Made by a program: the position numbers and the translations under genes. A DNA stretch of 64,000 nucleotides from Pseudomonas marginalis (lineage in GTDB: Bacteria; Pseudomonadota; Gammaproteobacteria; Pseudomonadales; Pseudomonadaceae), in the NCBI RefSeq assembly GCF_001645105.1, contig NZ_LKEG01000041.1, positions 76,760 through 140,759 on the forward strand, in the 5' to 3' direction. Within the stretch, counting starts at the first letter, position 1. Each line of letters opens with the position of its first letter. Positions 1-9,393 of the stretch are shown in pieces. Under the pieces are notes generated by a model. It was not told the DNA's origin, made no database searches, and was given only the letters and a program-made list of their open reading frames with translations.

Positions 1-38
1 GGTCTGATCCAACAGCTTGGTCGTCTGCCAGGCCGCCA

Positions 39-150
39 CGGGAGCAAGCTCCCTCGCCACAGGTCCGACGCAATACCCAGAATTGTGTAGCAGTCACCTG
101 ATGAATCGACTGACACACCGCTATCGGGAGCAAACCCCCTCCCACAAGGG
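39..150. repeat. Two solitary REP-type palindromes
   Basis: About 39-63 carries the motif GGAGCAAGCTCCCTCGCCAC, which is also present in both arms of the REPIN at 18468-18579. About 124-150 carries a second, decayed copy of the GGGAGCAA..CCCCTCCCAC class. They occupy most of the first 210 bases, which hold no other gene. Confidence 0.7.
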
Positions 151-210
151 TTATGGGTTGTATTCGGGATCAGGTACAGTCTACTGACACCTCGTCAGCT
201 GTGAGTCTCT

Positions 211-852
211 ATGCCCTTCCTGGCCCGCACCCACCCCCGCCTCTCCGCCGCCGCCGTGCTCGGCCTTGCCGTGGGCCTCCTGGCGCCGGCCGACACCCTC
301 GTCAGCAAAATCCTCATCGGCTGGAACGCCGGGGTCTGGACTTATCTGGTGCTGATGCTGTGGCTGACCCGCCGCGCCAAGGCCGAGGACGTGAAGCGCA
401 TCGCCGAGGTCGAAGATGAAAACGCCGGGCTGGTGCTGTTCACGGTGTGCATCGCGGCCATTGCCAGCCTGGCGACCATCACCTTCGAACTGGTCGGCAG
501 CAAAGACCTGGCCACCTCCGAACGCCTGCTGCACTACGGCTTTACCGGGCTGACGGTGATCGGTTCATGGCTGCTGATCGGGGTGATTTTCAGCGTGCAT
601 TACGCCCGCCTGTATTACACCTGGGGCGGCAAGGAGCCGGCGCTGCGCTTCGCCGAAGGGCTGCTGACCCCCAACTATTGGGACTTCCTGTACTTCTCCT
701 TCACCATTAGCGTGGCGGTGCAGACCTCGGATATAGGCGTGGCCACCCGGGGCATGCGCAAGGTGGTGCTGGGGCAATCGTTGATCGGGTTTCTGTTCAA
801 CACGGCGATCCTGGGGTTCTCGATCAATATCGCCGCCGGGCTGTTCGGTTGA
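211..852 (+). CDS. DUF1345 family inner-membrane protein
   Basis: A 213-aa protein with about five hydrophobic membrane segments (near residues 12-32, 36-53, 72-95, 110-132 and 185-212) and short polar loops. The segment around residues 145-180, with [21 protein letters not shown], is the signature region of the DUF1345 family. Molecular function is not known for this family, and nothing in the sequence suggests a catalytic site. It stands alone, with an AraC-LysE pair downstream in the same direction after a 70-bp gap. Family assignment is fairly sure; function is unknown. Confidence 0.8.
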   Translation: MPFLARTHPRLSAAAVLGLAVGLLAPADTLVSKILIGWNAGVWTYLVLMLWLTRRAKAEDVKRIAEVEDENAGLVLFTVCIAAIASLATITFELVGSKDLATSERLLHYGFTGLTVIGSWLLIGVIFSVHYARLYYTWGGKEPALRFAEGLLTPNYWDFLYFSFTISVAVQTSDIGVATRGMRKVVLGQSLIGFLFNTAILGFSINIAAGLFG

Positions 853-922
853 TGCTGCACAAACCTTCTAGACGCCCACCCGGCGCTGGGCGCTAATAAC
901 CTCACGTATTCCGCTTCGGTGA

Positions 923-1780
923 GTGATGACCGCGCACAATTGGATCGACCTGTCCCAGGACGCCGACACCGGCATCGAGACCCTGCGCGCGCATTTCGAA
1001 GGCCATGCGTATGACCCGCATTGGCACGACAGCTACCTGATCGGCGTCACCGAACAAGGCGTGCAGCAATTCAATTGCCGCCGCACCCGCCATCACAGCG
1101 TGCCCGGCCAGGTGTTCCTGGTGGAACCCGGCGAACTGCATGACGGCGATGCGCCCACCGCTGGCGGCTTCACCTACCACATGCTCTACCTCGACCCACA
1201 ATGGCTGGCGCGGGAAGTAAGCGCAGTGTTCGAAGAAGCACCGCAGGGCAGCCAGCTGAGTTTCACCAGCACCTTGACCAGCGACCCGCGCCTGGCGCTG
1301 GCCACCAGCCAGGCCTTCCGGACCCTGCACAGCGGCGAACTGCGCATCGTGCGCCAGCGCGCCATGGACCAATTGCTGGAACGCCTCACCGGCCAACTCT
1401 ACTGGCGCACCCGCTACCGCGAAGACCCACGTCTGCCGCTGGTGGCGCACAAGGCCCGGGAATACCTGCATGCCCATCTGCAGGTTGACGTGGGCATGGA
1501 CGAACTGGCCCTGGCCTGCGGCGTCGACCGCTTCCGCCTGAGTCGCGCGTTCAAGAGCGCGTTTGGCCTGCCGCCCCATGCGTATCTGGTGCAACTGCGC
1601 CTGGCCCGCGCCCGGCACTTGCTGGCCAGGGGTGAGCAACCGGCCGATGTCGCGATTGCATTGGGTTTTGCCGACCAAAGCCACCTCGGCCGCTGGTTCG
1701 TGCGCGCCTACGGCTTGACGCCTGCCGCGTACCGCAAGCGCTGCTCAAATCTTCCAGACAGGTCACACGCCGGCTTGTGA
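923..1780 (+). CDS. AraC-family transcriptional regulator
   Basis: A 285-aa regulator. The N-terminal ~150 residues resemble the cupin-like AraC ligand-binding domain (HAYDPHWHDSYLIGV, then GQVFLVEPGELHDG). The C-terminal ~100 residues hold the two helix-turn-helix units of the AraC/XylS family (MDELALACGVDRFRLSRAFK, then PADVAIALGFADQSHLGRWF). It is followed after 39 bp by a LysE-type exporter in the same direction, a common pairing in which the regulator senses the exported amino acid and controls the exporter. The effector cannot be read from sequence. Confidence 0.9.
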   Translation: MMTAHNWIDLSQDADTGIETLRAHFEGHAYDPHWHDSYLIGVTEQGVQQFNCRRTRHHSVPGQVFLVEPGELHDGDAPTAGGFTYHMLYLDPQWLAREVSAVFEEAPQGSQLSFTSTLTSDPRLALATSQAFRTLHSGELRIVRQRAMDQLLERLTGQLYWRTRYREDPRLPLVAHKAREYLHAHLQVDVGMDELALACGVDRFRLSRAFKSAFGLPPHAYLVQLRLARARHLLARGEQPADVAIALGFADQSHLGRWFVRAYGLTPAAYRKRCSNLPDRSHAGL

Positions 1781-1819
1781 AGATCGACGCCATCGATTGA
1801 TCTTCTGGAGTCTCCCGCC

Positions 1820-2407
1820 ATGCTGCCGTTTATGTTGTTTGCCTTTGTTGCGTCAATTACCCCTGGGCCTACCAATATCCTGGTACTGAGCAACAGCGCG
1901 CGCTATGGCTTCAAAGCCGCCCTGCCGATCATTCTGGGAGCCTGCCTGGGTGCTGCCGGGATTGTGCTGTTGGTTGGCTCGGGTGTCGGCCACTCACTGG
2001 CGCATTTGCCCAGGGTTCAAACCGCCATGCAATGGACCGGCGTGGCCTGGTTGAGCTACCTCGCCTGGCAGATTTACCGCGCGCCGCCCCAGGCCTTGCA
2101 AGCGCATTCAACCCAAAGACAGCTGGGCATGACCGGTGCCGCCAGCCTGCAACTGATCAATCCCAAGGCCTGGATGATGGCGCTTGCGGTGGTCAGTGTA
2201 TTTGCGGGTAACGGTGCCGAGCGCCAGAGCCAGGTGCTGAGCCTGTCCCTGGTGTTTTTCCTGATATCGCTGCCATGTCTCGGGGCCTGGGCTGTGCTGG
2301 GTGCGGGGTCGGGCAGGTTCCTGCGTTCGCCGCGTGCGATGCAACGTTTCAACCGGTGCATGGCCCTGCTTCTGCTGGGCTCGACCTGGCTGAGTGTGCG
2401 GGTCTGA
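1820..2407 (+). CDS. LysE/RhtB-family amino-acid exporter
   Basis: A 195-aa inner-membrane protein with about six hydrophobic segments. The N-terminal ITPGPTNILVLSNSARYGF block is the LysE/RhtB hallmark, and NPKAWMMALAVVSVF after residue 110 is the second conserved block. The family exports amino acids or related metabolites using the proton gradient. TCTGGAG lies about 9 bases before the ATG. The preceding AraC gene probably regulates it. Substrate unknown. Confidence 0.88.
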   Translation: MLPFMLFAFVASITPGPTNILVLSNSARYGFKAALPIILGACLGAAGIVLLVGSGVGHSLAHLPRVQTAMQWTGVAWLSYLAWQIYRAPPQALQAHSTQRQLGMTGAASLQLINPKAWMMALAVVSVFAGNGAERQSQVLSLSLVFFLISLPCLGAWAVLGAGSGRFLRSPRAMQRFNRCMALLLLGSTWLSVRV

Positions 2408-2411
2408 ACGC

Positions 2412-2440
2412 AAAAAAAGGGGGAAGCCGAAGCGTCCCCC
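2412..2440 (-). terminator. Rho-independent terminator of the autotransporter gene
   Basis: Read on the minus strand, a GGGGGA-C-GC stem closes over a TTCG loop and pairs with GC-T-TCCCCC, followed by seven Ts. It lies 20 bases after the autotransporter stop codon. Confidence 0.8.
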
Positions 2441-2460
2441 CGCTCAAATGAACGAGTGCC

Positions 2461-4716
2461 TTAGAAGTCGTAACGTACGCCGAAGTTGACACCCCATGGC
2501 TGGTCAATCTTCTTGCCCTGGCTGGTTTCGACGTCAGCATGCAACTTGACGCTCTCCGATACCGACATCGCCAAACCGGCTGCCAGCTCAATACGCGAAC
2601 CCGACAGGTCGTTGTTGAAGCTCTGGTCGTTGATGAACACTTTGTTGCTTTGATCGAACTCATGGGCCACGGCGGTACGCAAGTAAGGCTGCAACACACC
2701 GCCGCTTTCCAGCTGGATGTTCTTGCCGGCGGTCACGCCAAGCTTGCCCACCACGGAGCTGGAGCGGTCACCCTTGGCCTGCAGGCCGTTGGTCAATTCG
2801 TAGCTCTGCGCCTGGGTGATGGTCGCCGACAACTGCCCGTACGGTTCAACGAAGAAATCGTTGTCCAGCTTGATATGGCGACCGAACTCAGCCGAGGCGC
2901 CCACGGCATTTTGCGCGTAGTTGCCTTTGGCTTTCTTGCCGTCGCTCATGGTCACGTCGTTTTCAGTGTGCAAGCGGTTGAGCTTGGCCACACCGTCGAA
3001 GTACAGCCCGCTTTCGGCGTCGAGCCAGGTGGCATAACCGCCCATGTAGTAACTGTTGACCTCACCGGTGCTGCCACGGGTCAGGCTGAGGTCCGAGGTA
3101 CTGGTACCGGCCATGACACCAGCGATCCATTGCCCGTCGCCGCTCGACAACGGCGCATCGGCACCGATGGTGAAACCCTTCTGGCGCTGCGTGTAGCCCG
3201 CACCGTTCTTGTTCGCCGCCACGTCGAACTTGTTGCCGTAGCTGCGCATCCACATCCCGTTGCCCGCGCCCTCACTGAAGCGCAATTCGCCCATACGCGT
3301 ACGCAGGATGCTCATCTCGCCGTACAGCACGGTTGGCGCGCTGTTGAACAGGGCCAGCACCGAGTGGGCACTGGTGCTGGTGCCCTTACGGTTGGGATCG
3401 AGGAACCAATCGGTGCCATCCTTCTGCAAGCCGTAGGCGTAAGCCCCGACATCTACCGTACCGCTGGCCAGGCTGAACTGCGCATCACCACCTTCGGTGT
3501 GGACCACTTTGATCGGCTCGCCGTCGGCCAGGTTCGAACCGCTGGCGGCCAGCATCAGGCTATGGTTGCCTTCAGCCTTGCCGTCCACATTGAGGAAGTC
3601 GGTCTGATGGGTCAGAAAGTCAGTATTCATGATGAACGTGCCGTTGCCTTCCAGGCTCTTCACGTCCAACCGGTAGAACTCATCCGGCCCGCCGAAATGC
3701 ACGGCGCCGCCGCCCATCTTCAGAGCCGTGACGTTACTGTCGCCCACCAGTACCCAGTGGGATGCATCGTTCACACTCAGCTCGGCGACGTTTTTCAACT
3801 GGCCGGTCAGCCAGGCGCCATTGTTGAGCTGAGCTTTGGCAGTGCTGCCCTCTTCGACCACGATGTCACCGAACAGCTCGCTGCGGTCGACATTCAGGTT
3901 GGCGGTAGAGCCGTCGGTCACCTCCAGGAGGTTGCCGTTGCTACCGAAAAGGCTTGAGCCGTTTCGAACCTGGATGTCGGCGTTGATGCCGTCGCGGGTG
4001 ACAATCGCGGCACCGTCTTTGCTCTGAACACTGGAGTTGTCCAGCACAAGGCCGCTCTCCATGAAGCCGGAGCTGCCATCGATGCCCATTTGCACACCGT
4101 ACTTACCCCCCACGATCTGGCTGTTGGTGGCATTGGCCTGACCGCTGTACAGCGCCAGCCCCAAACCAGCGGCCCCTGTTGCTTCTACCTTTGAATCGAT
4201 CAAGTCCAGCACGCTATAAGCGGTGACAGCAGCGCCACGTTGACTGCCAGTGATCGTGCTGCCCAAGACTTTGACAGTGGAACCTGCTGTGCTGCTGTCA
4301 TTTCGACCCGCCACCAGACCGGTACCACTGTTGTGGACAATATTACTGTTGGTGATCAACACGTTGCTGTCCAGAGCACGCAGCGCAGTAGACGACGTGC
4401 TTCGAGCGATGATCTCGCTACCGTCGATACGGATATCGGAATAGTACGCCGTGATGTCCTGAGTAGAACTGCCCGGCTCAACCACCAGGGTGGCGGACTC
4501 AGCACGAATTTCCTTGGTGGTTGCACCTTTGACGGTGAGCCCGGAGCCGGGCTGTAACTCAAACCGGTCCGGGGTAAAGCCTGGCACCACGAAATCATCA
4601 GGTTTGGTGACAGGACGCGCATCAGCAGCTTGCGCCACCAGCATGAGCAACGTGACAGCGTTGACCTTCAACGCAAGACTTAAAGGAGATGGTTTGAAAT
4701 TGAATACAGACGACAT
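2461..4716 (-). CDS. Pertactin-like autotransporter (type Va secretion)
   Basis: A 751-aa protein. The start is placed at the ATG at 4716, 54 codons inside the longest frame, because AGAGG sits 7 bases upstream and a signal peptide follows at once (hydrophobic run around residues 12-32, ending QAADA). Residues ~60-440 are low-complexity and beta-strand rich, with repeated short G/S/N motifs typical of a right-handed beta-helix passenger. The last ~280 residues form an autotransporter barrel, starting near ALFNSAPTVLYGEM and ending with the terminal aromatic in NFGVRYDF. It probably displays an adhesin- or pertactin-like passenger on the outer membrane. No protease triad is evident. The ligand is unknown. 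Confidence 0.87.
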   Translation of the reverse strand: MSSVFNFKPSPLSLALKVNAVTLLMLVAQAADARPVTKPDDFVVPGFTPDRFELQPGSGLTVKGATTKEIRAESATLVVEPGSSTQDITAYYSDIRIDGSEIIARSTSSTALRALDSNVLITNSNIVHNSGTGLVAGRNDSSTAGSTVKVLGSTITGSQRGAAVTAYSVLDLIDSKVEATGAAGLGLALYSGQANATNSQIVGGKYGVQMGIDGSSGFMESGLVLDNSSVQSKDGAAIVTRDGINADIQVRNGSSLFGSNGNLLEVTDGSTANLNVDRSELFGDIVVEEGSTAKAQLNNGAWLTGQLKNVAELSVNDASHWVLVGDSNVTALKMGGGAVHFGGPDEFYRLDVKSLEGNGTFIMNTDFLTHQTDFLNVDGKAEGNHSLMLAASGSNLADGEPIKVVHTEGGDAQFSLASGTVDVGAYAYGLQKDGTDWFLDPNRKGTSTSAHSVLALFNSAPTVLYGEMSILRTRMGELRFSEGAGNGMWMRSYGNKFDVAANKNGAGYTQRQKGFTIGADAPLSSGDGQWIAGVMAGTSTSDLSLTRGSTGEVNSYYMGGYATWLDAESGLYFDGVAKLNRLHTENDVTMSDGKKAKGNYAQNAVGASAEFGRHIKLDNDFFVEPYGQLSATITQAQSYELTNGLQAKGDRSSSVVGKLGVTAGKNIQLESGGVLQPYLRTAVAHEFDQSNKVFINDQSFNNDLSGSRIELAAGLAMSVSESVKLHADVETSQGKKIDQPWGVNFGVRYDF

Positions 4717-4829
4717 TTGACGTACCTCTGGGTGGCGTTCCTTTACGGAAAAATCTGACCGGTTCCAAAGTGCGTAGGAGCCTGTCAATCGAGGGGTGCC
4801 AAGGTATCCAGAGTGATTACCGTCATATG

Positions 4830-4843
4830 TAGGAAGAATCCTA
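4830..4843. promoter_or_regulatory. Dyad TAGGA-N4-TCCTA upstream of the autotransporter gene
   Basis: TAGGAAGAATCCTA is a 5-bp inverted repeat about 115 bp upstream of the autotransporter start. It resembles the binding-site shape of LuxR-type response regulators of the RcsB kind. No regulator in this window can be linked to it, so the role is inferred. Confidence 0.35.
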
Positions 4844-4920
4844 AGTAGCCGAAGTAAAGACTGGCATCTATGCTCCAAACATTTGCCCTGCCTCAGGCAA
4901 AGTGATGCATTTTTTAGACA

Positions 4921-4958
4921 AAAAAATGCCCAAGAGCGGGGTCACCGCTCTTGGGCAT
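4921..4958 (-). terminator. Rho-independent terminator of the repeat-protein gene
   Basis: ATGCCCAAGAGCGG pairs with CCGCTCTTGGGCAT over a short loop, with a run of Ts on the minus strand. It lies about 16 bases past the stop of the 4975-7011 gene and separates it from the autotransporter promoter. Confidence 0.9.
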
Positions 4959-4974
4959 CAGCCCTCAGACGCAA

Positions 4975-7011
4975 CTATGGGCCGGGTACGGCAGCTCCAT
5001 CACAGAAGGTTCCGTTAGAACCTGCTGAACCCGTTCTGTGGCCACGTACAAGGTGGGTCGCGTCATTTGAAGACAAAGGACCACCGGCCAGCGGAATGCT
5101 GTAGTGAAGTTTTGCCGAACCGGCAAGTCTCGTTGAAAACGTCGGCTGAATGGTTTTAAAGATCGTTGCGTAGGGCCCAAGATCTACGGTGAATCCCTGA
5201 TTGATTTCAGACTGTGTCTGAATGGTCTTGGTAACCGTACCGACGGCAGCGGCTACTGGAAGAGTAGCCGCATCATCACTATAACCCTGCCAATCCAGCG
5301 TCACTACCATGCCTATCGCAAACTGAGTGCTCGGCGGAATATTTACCAGAAGATTAACCGGCGCAGTGCCTGACGGTAGGAAGCTGTTGCAATTGATGAC
5401 ACCAACCGGTGTGGTTCTTTGAACAACGGGTGCATCCAACTGCACAAAGTTCGCCGTTACATCCACTGTTGTAGGGTCTGCTTGTTGAATATTAGTAGTG
5501 CCTGCCGACCCGATGGTGTACCACGCCAGTTTGGTACCGTTTTTACCCGCAACGATGGCAGCCCATGGAATGTCCAGATCAATTATTTGATTGGCTGCAC
5601 CATTGGTTACGAGCCTCTCAGGCGGAACAAACAGCCCGTCATAAAAGAGTCTGATCGTAAAAGGAAAGGCGTCGGGTGTAGGTGGTTTGTCCCAAAGCGT
5701 AATACGCGCAATCGCATCACGGGGGGCATGTTCGGGTCTCAACTCATTGTCAGGCCCCTCACCGCCCAATAGTAATCTCCCTTTAACAAGCACTCTGTTC
5801 AAGTCTGGGTTGATCAGACCCGGTCCGGTTGGATCAGGTCCTACCACATAAAGATCCAGGTCGGTCACAGCCGTCAGCACTGAAGGGTAATTGACCGAAC
5901 GACGCTTGACCGCATAAGAAACCGTCAGCGCAAGCAAGCCTTTCGTGGCGCCGTAGAGGGCTACCAACGTTGCATAATCAACCGGAACAGGTATCGGGAA
6001 TGTCGCACTCGATACGGGAAAGTCAGGCAAGGTTCGCGAGCCGATACTGGTCGTGAGCGTGACACTGAGCATATCGTCTGAGCGCAGCACGTTGTCGTAT
6101 TGAGGGATGCGTGCGACCAACCCATTGAGTGCCGCCACATCCGCCCGGTTGGTCAACCCATCACCGGGAACGGCCAAATCGATGGTGGGCGCTTTAAGGT
6201 TGGACGGATTGGGAAACAGGCTCACATCGAAGTTGAAGGCGCCGGACTGCCGCGATTGATTACCCGATGCATCGACGATGACATAGCGCAAACTCTTCAG
6301 CCCGTCAGGATGGCCTTGGACAACCGACAACGGCAGAGGAAAGGAACGGTCTGCGGGAATGGGCCAAAAGGGATCCGGATTACCAACGACGGGTAGGTAG
6401 GCTTCATCCGAGTTGGCATAATAGAACAGTGCCCGATCGCCTGGGGCTTGGCCTTGGTTCGCATAGGGGGGAATGGTGAATATGGCCGATTCGTTGGGCT
6501 TGCCTTGGAAGTAATCAGAACCGACGGAGTCAGGCAGGTCAGCGGGAGGAATGGGGGCAGGGATGGTGCCGACGAAATCCTCGTAGGGTGCGTCGAGATC
6601 GACAATCAACAACTGAAAGTCAGACAGCCCACCGTTGCCAACTAGAGATTCAACTTCGTATTCAATCCTGTGAATACCTGGACCACGACGTGCACGCGCA
6701 ATATTCACGGGATGCCCTGTTGCCGGAACTGAAAACACAAACTCTTGGCTGAAAGGCTCTTCGGGCTTATTTTCATCATTAGCCCACAACCAGACCTTTA
6801 CGTTGTCAGGTTTAAGGGGATCGGTACTGGCGTCTCCCCATGGGGGAATGGTAAATTCCAACGTCTCTTTCAGCGCAGCTGCTCGTGTAATCAAGCCAGG
6901 AAAACCAGGCACCTGCCCCTCTAGCGTGCCATCGTCCAGTGCCAATGTTCCAGGGTTGGCCAGACGCGAATTTTTGAAGTTCTGAATGGCATCCAAAGTC
7001 TTTTTGTTCAT
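4975..7011 (-). CDS. Unrecognised beta-rich protein of five tandem repeats (paralogue of 7143-9131)
   Basis: A 678-aa protein with no family I can name. The start is the ATG at 7011 (MNKKTLDAIQNF), with GGAG 6 bases upstream; the longer frame adds an unlikely 22 residues. There is no signal peptide and no membrane segment. The chain breaks into five repeats of about 90-120 residues, each opening with a motif like FTIPPWGD or FTIPPYAN, then a strand such as DRALFYYAN, and closing with strands like LRYVIVDASGNQSRQS. This looks like stacked Ig-like sandwiches. A paralogue with the same layout lies 131 bp upstream on the same strand with no terminator between, so the two are probably co-transcribed. 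It has no catalytic motif; a structural, adhesive or toxin-associated role is possible. Confidence 0.6.
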   Translation of the reverse strand: MNKKTLDAIQNFKNSRLANPGTLALDDGTLEGQVPGFPGLITRAAALKETLEFTIPPWGDASTDPLKPDNVKVWLWANDENKPEEPFSQEFVFSVPATGHPVNIARARRGPGIHRIEYEVESLVGNGGLSDFQLLIVDLDAPYEDFVGTIPAPIPPADLPDSVGSDYFQGKPNESAIFTIPPYANQGQAPGDRALFYYANSDEAYLPVVGNPDPFWPIPADRSFPLPLSVVQGHPDGLKSLRYVIVDASGNQSRQSGAFNFDVSLFPNPSNLKAPTIDLAVPGDGLTNRADVAALNGLVARIPQYDNVLRSDDMLSVTLTTSIGSRTLPDFPVSSATFPIPVPVDYATLVALYGATKGLLALTVSYAVKRRSVNYPSVLTAVTDLDLYVVGPDPTGPGLINPDLNRVLVKGRLLLGGEGPDNELRPEHAPRDAIARITLWDKPPTPDAFPFTIRLFYDGLFVPPERLVTNGAANQIIDLDIPWAAIVAGKNGTKLAWYTIGSAGTTNIQQADPTTVDVTANFVQLDAPVVQRTTPVGVINCNSFLPSGTAPVNLLVNIPPSTQFAIGMVVTLDWQGYSDDAATLPVAAAVGTVTKTIQTQSEINQGFTVDLGPYATIFKTIQPTFSTRLAGSAKLHYSIPLAGGPLSSNDATHLVRGHRTGSAGSNGTFCDGAAVPGP

Positions 7012-7142
7012 GTTTTTCTCCAACTTCTTCACGTGGGTCGTTAATTTCAGGGTGCACACAAGCGTGCGAAGTAACATCGCAAAAACCGCTTTTTCAATGA
7101 TTTAAACCTAGTTACTACATCTGTTCAGCCAACGCTGAATAC

Positions 7143-9131
7143 TTACTTACGCGAAACGAGTGTTGCCTCACCTTCATTCGAACACGTAATAACATCACCC
7201 GCCTTGCAGTAACCTCCTACCGGGTAGTTCAGATCAACTCGAATATATTTACTCAGCGATTCACCTATGAGCACACCACCACGCCTGACCTGATACCAGG
7301 CTCGCGCCGAGCCGTAGTTTCGCATCGGCACAATTTTATCTTCATAGGGCTTGACCGTGACATTCAACCCATTTGCCAGATCATTGTAATTATTGAAGCT
7401 TTGACTTTCAGCGTATCTCGAACTTTCAATAACCGGTGGTGCCCAGTTATTACTTGAATAACCTTCCCAGAAGAACCTTACAACATCATTAAGCTCAAAT
7501 TGATGACCGGGTCCTATAGACCACTCAACACCATAAAACACCTCAGGCTTAGAGCAACAGCTCAAATAAGCAGCCGCCCCTACCAATGTATGTTTCAGCA
7601 CAGGCGCTGGGAAAGAAATCAGCGTACCTGTATTAACATTCACAAACGTGTTATCCGATTGCTGATCATTCACCCCATTACTGGTGGTGTAATACACCGG
7701 TAATGCCGGATTGATGACCCCCTCCATCACGGCCCAGGGAATCACAGTGGAAAACACCAACTGCCCTTCCACATCGCCTGGCTGGACGGTGTAGGTCGCA
7801 ACCGGCCCAACGCCGTTCCAGAAGAACCGCAGGAGCTGGCCCGTCAGCGGGTTTTCGTAAAGCCGCACGCGGGCGCGGGCCCCTGCCGGATTGTCATCAT
7901 GGTTGACGACGTTCGGGGTGTTTGAAACAAGCCCCCTCACCTCCGCCACCGGCAGATCCAGATTGAGCAATGCCGGCGCATTGGCGTGGTCCTGCCCGGC
8001 GATGGTCAGATTGACATTGACAGGTATTGCGAAGGACGGGAAAGGCGGCAGGCTGCCGCGGATAATCTCGTAGCGCACTGGCACGGTTTCCGCCGCCAAC
8101 GGGTCGGTCAACGGCCCACGTAGCACCGCCCAATCAATCGGCACGTCAGTGGGGAAGCCAAAGACTTCCTGGGTCGGCGTGGCACGGCCCTTCCAGTACA
8201 CGCGAACCTGATCCCCTGGCGCCCAGTCGCTGTAGCTATTAACCCTGACAAAGATGCCGGCCCTGGCATCTTCACGATTGATTAATGAATCAAAGTAACG
8301 TTCAGGCGGGAAGATTTCTGGTAAAGGTCGTGGCCCCGGCAATGGGATCAGCGCCAGCTGGAATGGCAAACCGGCACTGAGGTCACTGAAGTTGCCGGCC
8401 CTGTCAAAAATCCGATGAAAAATATAAGCAGGGCCATTGGACAGCGCGCGAAACTTATCTGCCGACAGATAGGCGATCAACGGGTCGCTACTCGACGCCA
8501 ACTCATAAGTTCCATCCTCACCGGCAACCGGCGGGTTGGGCAAGTTGGACAGGTAAAAATGAATGACATCGCCGTCATTTCGGCCCGTATAAGGCGGAAC
8601 GTGAAACGCGACCGGGTCGTTGTTCTGCAGATAGGCCTCACCCACTGCTGGTGAGGGAGGAACCACAAACTCAAGGTGATCCGCAGGGTTCAATAACTGC
8701 GGCTCATCCATGTCGACAGTCAGTGTTCTCTTAGGGTCCAGTACGGTGATCCCACCGAATGAATCCGTGACGGAGTAATACAATTCAACAGGACCCGATT
8801 GGGCTCGCAGTACGACCAATGGAATAAACATCACATGTTCAAGTGGCAGCGCGGGTGGCGGCGCGTTGACCGTCTTCGAATCCTGGTAAACCACGCTGCC
8901 CCCCCTGGCCCAATAAATGGTCAGGATATGAGGGGTATCCAGCGGTTCAGGCGGCGGTCCCCACTGGGGAATCCGAACGTCCAGTGGCGCGAGCATCCGC
9001 GCGGCCGGTATCAACCCGGTGGGGTCCAAGGGGTCGACGCCTGGAATGTCCATCGGATCGAGTGCCAGCACGCCGTTGGGGTTCGGTGTGTAAGCCCCAG
9101 CGCTGATGCCTGTATCGGAATTGGCCGGCAT
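7143..9131 (-). CDS. Unrecognised beta-rich protein of five tandem repeats (paralogue of 4975-7011)
   Basis: A 662-aa protein. The ATG at 9131 (MPANSDTGISAG) is preceded by GAGGA at 7 bases, so the 29 extra residues of the longest frame are discarded. It has no signal peptide. Five repeats are visible, opening near VRIPQWGP, FHVPPYTG, VRVNSYSD, VRLYENPL and EWSIGPGH. Most contain a GDxVxxYWxG-like strand (for example GDQVRVYWKG, NDVVRFFWEG), and the second ends FDRAGNFSDLSAG, matching VDASGNQSRQSGA in the downstream paralogue. The last ~150 residues are richer in N, S and Y and in A/T at the DNA level than the rest. Function unknown. Confidence 0.6.
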   Translation of the reverse strand: MPANSDTGISAGAYTPNPNGVLALDPMDIPGVDPLDPTGLIPAARMLAPLDVRIPQWGPPPEPLDTPHILTIYWARGGSVVYQDSKTVNAPPPALPLEHVMFIPLVVLRAQSGPVELYYSVTDSFGGITVLDPKRTLTVDMDEPQLLNPADHLEFVVPPSPAVGEAYLQNNDPVAFHVPPYTGRNDGDVIHFYLSNLPNPPVAGEDGTYELASSSDPLIAYLSADKFRALSNGPAYIFHRIFDRAGNFSDLSAGLPFQLALIPLPGPRPLPEIFPPERYFDSLINREDARAGIFVRVNSYSDWAPGDQVRVYWKGRATPTQEVFGFPTDVPIDWAVLRGPLTDPLAAETVPVRYEIIRGSLPPFPSFAIPVNVNLTIAGQDHANAPALLNLDLPVAEVRGLVSNTPNVVNHDDNPAGARARVRLYENPLTGQLLRFFWNGVGPVATYTVQPGDVEGQLVFSTVIPWAVMEGVINPALPVYYTTSNGVNDQQSDNTFVNVNTGTLISFPAPVLKHTLVGAAAYLSCCSKPEVFYGVEWSIGPGHQFELNDVVRFFWEGYSSNNWAPPVIESSRYAESQSFNNYNDLANGLNVTVKPYEDKIVPMRNYGSARAWYQVRRGGVLIGESLSKYIRVDLNYPVGGYCKAGDVITCSNEGEATLVSRK

Positions 9132-9334
9132 GACAACGTCCTCAACATTGCTACGAAAAAAGAACCAGCAATCGAGAAAAGGCTGGTCAACGGTTGAGGA
9201 AATTAAATACTCAATCACTTGCGCCCGATACTGTCAGAACTCACAGGTAGCATCGGCCGCTGGTCGGATTTCAATCGATGAGGCGGGAGACGTTCACGGT
9301 TTTTTCTTGACGACTTATTTCGTATGGTGTTTCC

Positions 9335-9348
9335 TGAAACCGGTTTCA
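9335..9348. promoter_or_regulatory. PtxS operator upstream of ptxS
   Basis: TGAAACCGGTTTCA is a perfect 14-bp palindrome 46 bases before the ptxS start. It equals the known PtxS operator of pseudomonads and recurs exactly before kguE at 10435. It implies autorepression relieved by 2-ketogluconate. Confidence 0.9.
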
Positions 9349-9393
9349 GGCTGCTCCAGCATTCGTCTATTCCAATAAGAAAGGCCCGCCCTC

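Noticed and set aside
2539..3957. A 472-codon plus-strand frame over the autotransporter
   Set aside because: It mirrors the autotransporter coding strand, and no ribosome-binding site or protein motif supports it.
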